Assembly: GCA_963781285.1 (NCBI GenBank)
Contig: CAWAFI010000005.1
Span: 1-64,000 of the forward strand
Direction: 5' to 3'
Length of the DNA: 64,000 nt
From: CAIWHR01 sp963781285
GTDB taxonomy: Bacteria > Pseudomonadota > Gammaproteobacteria > Burkholderiales > Casimicrobiaceae
The position numbers and the translations under genes were made by a program. Below, piece by piece: positions 61,657-64,000 of this stretch; position 1 is the stretch's first letter, and every line of letters starts with the position of its first letter. The notes under the pieces were generated by a model that was given only the letters and a program-made list of their open reading frames with translations, made no database searches and had not been told where the DNA came from.

Positions 61657-63967
61657 CTATCCCCCCGGCTGCCACATGTCGCTCTGACGGCCGACAATCC
61701 GGTTCTCCGTTTCCTGCATCCGGTACCAATTGCGCAGCTCGGGCTCCTCGAGCGGGTGCGAGATCAGGAAGCCCTGCGCTTCCTCGCAGCCGTGACGTTT
61801 CAGGAAGGCGAACTGGGCAGCGGTCTCGACGCCCTCGGCGATCACGCGCAGGCCGAGCGAATGCGACAGGGCGACAATCGCCTGCGTGATCGCCTCGTCA
61901 TTGCGGTTCTGCTCGAGCCCGTGGACGAAGCGCTGGTCGACCTTCACCGCCTGGATCGGTAGCCGCGCCAGGTACGACAGGCTCGAGTAGCCGGTGCCAA
62001 AGTCGTCGACGGTGATCGACACGCCGCGCTGCTTCAGCTTGACCAGTGTCGCAACGGCCTTCTCCGGGTGCGTGATGATGACGCTCTCGGTGATCTCGAG
62101 GTCGAGGTAATGCGCCGGCAGGCTGCTCGCCGACAGCGCCTCGTCGACGATTCCGAGCCAGCTGTCGTGCTGCAGCTGCTGAACCGACAGGTTGACCGAT
62201 AGCCGCAGCATCATCCCGTGCCGGTGCCACGCGACAACCTGCCGGCAGGCGTCGCGCAGCACGCGTGCACCGAGCGCCTGGATCATCCCGGACTCCTCGG
62301 CGATCGGGATGAACTCGGACGGCGATATGACGCCGCGCTCGGGATCGCGCCACCGTACCAGGGCCTCGACGCCGACGGCGCGGCCCGTTTGCATCTCGAT
62401 CTGCGGCTGGTAGACGAGGAAGAATTCGTCGTCCATCAGACCGCGCCGCATGTCGGTTTCCAGTTGCAGCCTCAGCTGGACGCGCGCGTTCATGTCCGCC
62501 GTGTAGAAGCGGTAGGCGTTGCGCCCGGCTTCCTTTGCCGCGTACATCGCCGTGTCGGCCTGCTTGATCAGGCTCACCGGGTCCGTCGCATCGAGCGGGT
62601 ACATCGAGACGCCGATCGACGAGGTCAGCGTCGGCGTCTGGTCCGCGAGCCGGAACGGCGCGAGGAAGGACTCGCGGACGCGGGCGAGCACGGTCATCGT
62701 TTCGAAGGTCGCATGCGCCGGGTCGAGCCCCGGCAGGATCAGCACGAACTCGTCGCCTCCGAGCCGCGCGACGGTGTCGGATTCACGCACGGCGGAAGTG
62801 AGCCGCTGCGCGACCGCCTGCAGCAGCTGGTCGCCGGAATCGTGGCCGAGCGTGTCGTTGATCCGTTTGAAATGGTCGAAGTCGAGGAACAGACATGCGA
62901 CGTGGGTACCGTCGCGCTGCGCCTGCGCGAGGATCTGCTTCAGGCGCTGGTTCAACAGCGACCGGTTGGGCAGACCCGTCAGAATGTCGTGCTGTGCGAG
63001 CTTGTACGCGTGCGCCGTGGCGATCTCGAGTTCCTTCGTCCGCTGCGCGACCTTGTCCTCGAGCGTGCGCTGGTACGTCGCGACCTCCGCCTGCGATTCC
63101 GACAGGCGTTGCGTCATATGGTTGAACGTGTGAGTGAGGAGGCCGAGCTCGTCGCCGGAGCTGGCCGGCACGTAGACGTCGAGCTTGCCCGAGCCGACCG
63201 CACGTGCCGCGCGCATCAACCGTCGCATCGGGGCGACGAGGCGCCGCGTCAAGAGCAGCGTCGCGCCGATCGCGAGCACGACGAGCAGGCCGACGACCGA
63301 AAGCGCGCCGATGACGTGCTTGCGGAACTGCGCCAGCTGCCGCTCCGACGTCATGCCGATCCGGATGTATCCGGCGGGAGCGCGGGCCGCGCGCAGCTGG
63401 CACGCCCGCGGTCTCGGCGGGGACGTCGCCGTTCGCATCGCCGATGCCCGCGGCCGGCGTCGGCACGAGGCTCGCGATCGGCGCGATCAGTTCAATGTAC
63501 CGCCGGCCCTGGATCATGTAGTCGGTCGAACCGATTGCGCCGGGCGCCGGGAGCGGCGCGTCCCTTGCGAGGGCGGGCAGCTCGGCGTTGCGCAGCGAAT
63601 CGGTGAACCGCCGCTCCAGGATCGGCTGGAGGTTCGCGTCGAGTACGCACACGTATGCAACATCGTCATCCGGATTCAGGTTGCCGAGGACTGCATCGAG
63701 GCGCTTGCGGTCGTTCGTTCCGAATCCGGACTCCGACATCTCGGCCAGCATGGTCACCATGGTCGAACCCTGTGAGCGCAGCTCGCTGTCCTCGACGCGG
63801 TACTTTTGCCACAGGTAGAAGCCGGTGGTGGCGATTGCCGTCAGGAAGATGAGCCCGACGGTGAGCAGGTTGAGCTTCGTCAGGAGTCCCATCCGCACCG
63901 GCGGCAGGTTGAGCGGCGAAATCGTGTCGGTCGCGAGCGGCCCGAGGTGCCGGCGGAGGCGTTTCAT
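61657..63967 (-). pseudogene. Membrane-bound GGDEF-EAL protein with HAMP domain, one frameshift
   Basis: Repaired, about 769 residues. N-terminal helix (LLTVGLIFLTAIATTGFYLW), periplasmic sensor part (about 55-210), second helix (VIGALSVVGLLVVLAIGATL), HAMP (about 245-300), GGDEF (RLGGDEFVLILPG, about 400) and EAL (VEALVRWRDPERGVISPSEF, about 534; DDFGTGYSSLSYLARLPIQA; IAEGVETAAQFAFLKRHGCE). Both cyclic-di-GMP motifs are intact. The frame breaks at about 63400, just before GYIRIGMTSERQL; deleting one base restores it. Start could be ATG 63967 or 63892. Convergent with the MobA-like gene. Confidence 0.85.
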
Positions 63968-64000
63968 GTGAACGCTCGCGCGCGATGGTCGCGCCACGGC

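Overview
The window looks like chromosomal DNA of a high-GC betaproteobacterium, probably Burkholderiales or a near relative. The main evidence is the right-hand gene order: recN and nadK diverging from hrcA, followed by hemH, grpE, dnaK and dnaJ. This order is familiar in that class, and the protein sequences read as betaproteobacterial. No rRNA gene, complete tRNA gene, CRISPR array, integrase or intact transposase was found.

Region 1 (1 to about 16.7 kb) is loosely packed and shows wear from mobile DNA. It holds a phosphate transporter homologue, ihfB, a RadC-like protein with a damaged metal site beside an IS21 transposase scrap, an RNase Z-like hydrolase, a FIST sensor protein, an MltF-like lytic transglycosylase and a large PAS/GAF/GGDEF/EAL protein. 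Further on come a relic group II intron, a GlsB-type membrane protein, a secreted beta-helix protein, a truncated ABC binding protein and a DUF433/DUF5615 toxin-antitoxin pair.

Region 2 (16.74 to 23.80 kb) is bounded by two direct copies of the 3' end of a tRNA-His gene, the usual footprint of site-specific integration. Between them lie a PEP mutase/isocitrate lyase family enzyme, a complete polyamine-type ABC importer (two permeases, binding protein, ATPase) and a class III aminotransferase. Together these look like a cassette for polyamine uptake and breakdown.

Region 3 (23.8 to 36.3 kb) is a potassium region: kup, kdpE, kdpD, kdpC, kdpB, kdpA, kdpF and upstream micro-genes, all on the minus strand. 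Diverging from it are two tandem EIIA(Ntr)-like phosphocarrier proteins. A candidate KdpE box lies in the gap. In E. coli EIIA(Ntr) controls KdpD and K+ uptake, so the arrangement suggests phosphotransfer control of potassium homeostasis.

Region 4 (37.1 to 40.5 kb) is a bufferin-type metallophore operon on the minus strand: ECF sigma factor, a 56-residue zinc-finger anti-sigma factor, the BufA1 (DUF2282) precursor, the MNIO (DUF692) enzyme BufB, BufC and a DoxX membrane protein.

Region 5 (40.7 to 64 kb) is mostly core: asnS, a YbhP-like phosphatase with cardiolipin synthase ClsB, an Atm1-type ABC exporter, a PBP7-like peptidase, a periplasmic MsrB, recN/nadK, hrcA, hemH and the heat-shock operon grpE-dnaK-dnaJ behind a clear sigma-32 promoter. 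A flavoprotein, an amino-acid-type binding protein, a MobA-like nucleotidyltransferase and a GGDEF/EAL protein follow.

At least ten single-base frameshifts interrupt otherwise well-conserved genes (kup, kdpB, kdpA four times, bufB, clsB, the MobA-like gene and the last GGDEF/EAL gene). Nine of the ten behave as one-base insertions. This points to assembly or read errors more than to true gene decay, so these genes are described as if repaired.
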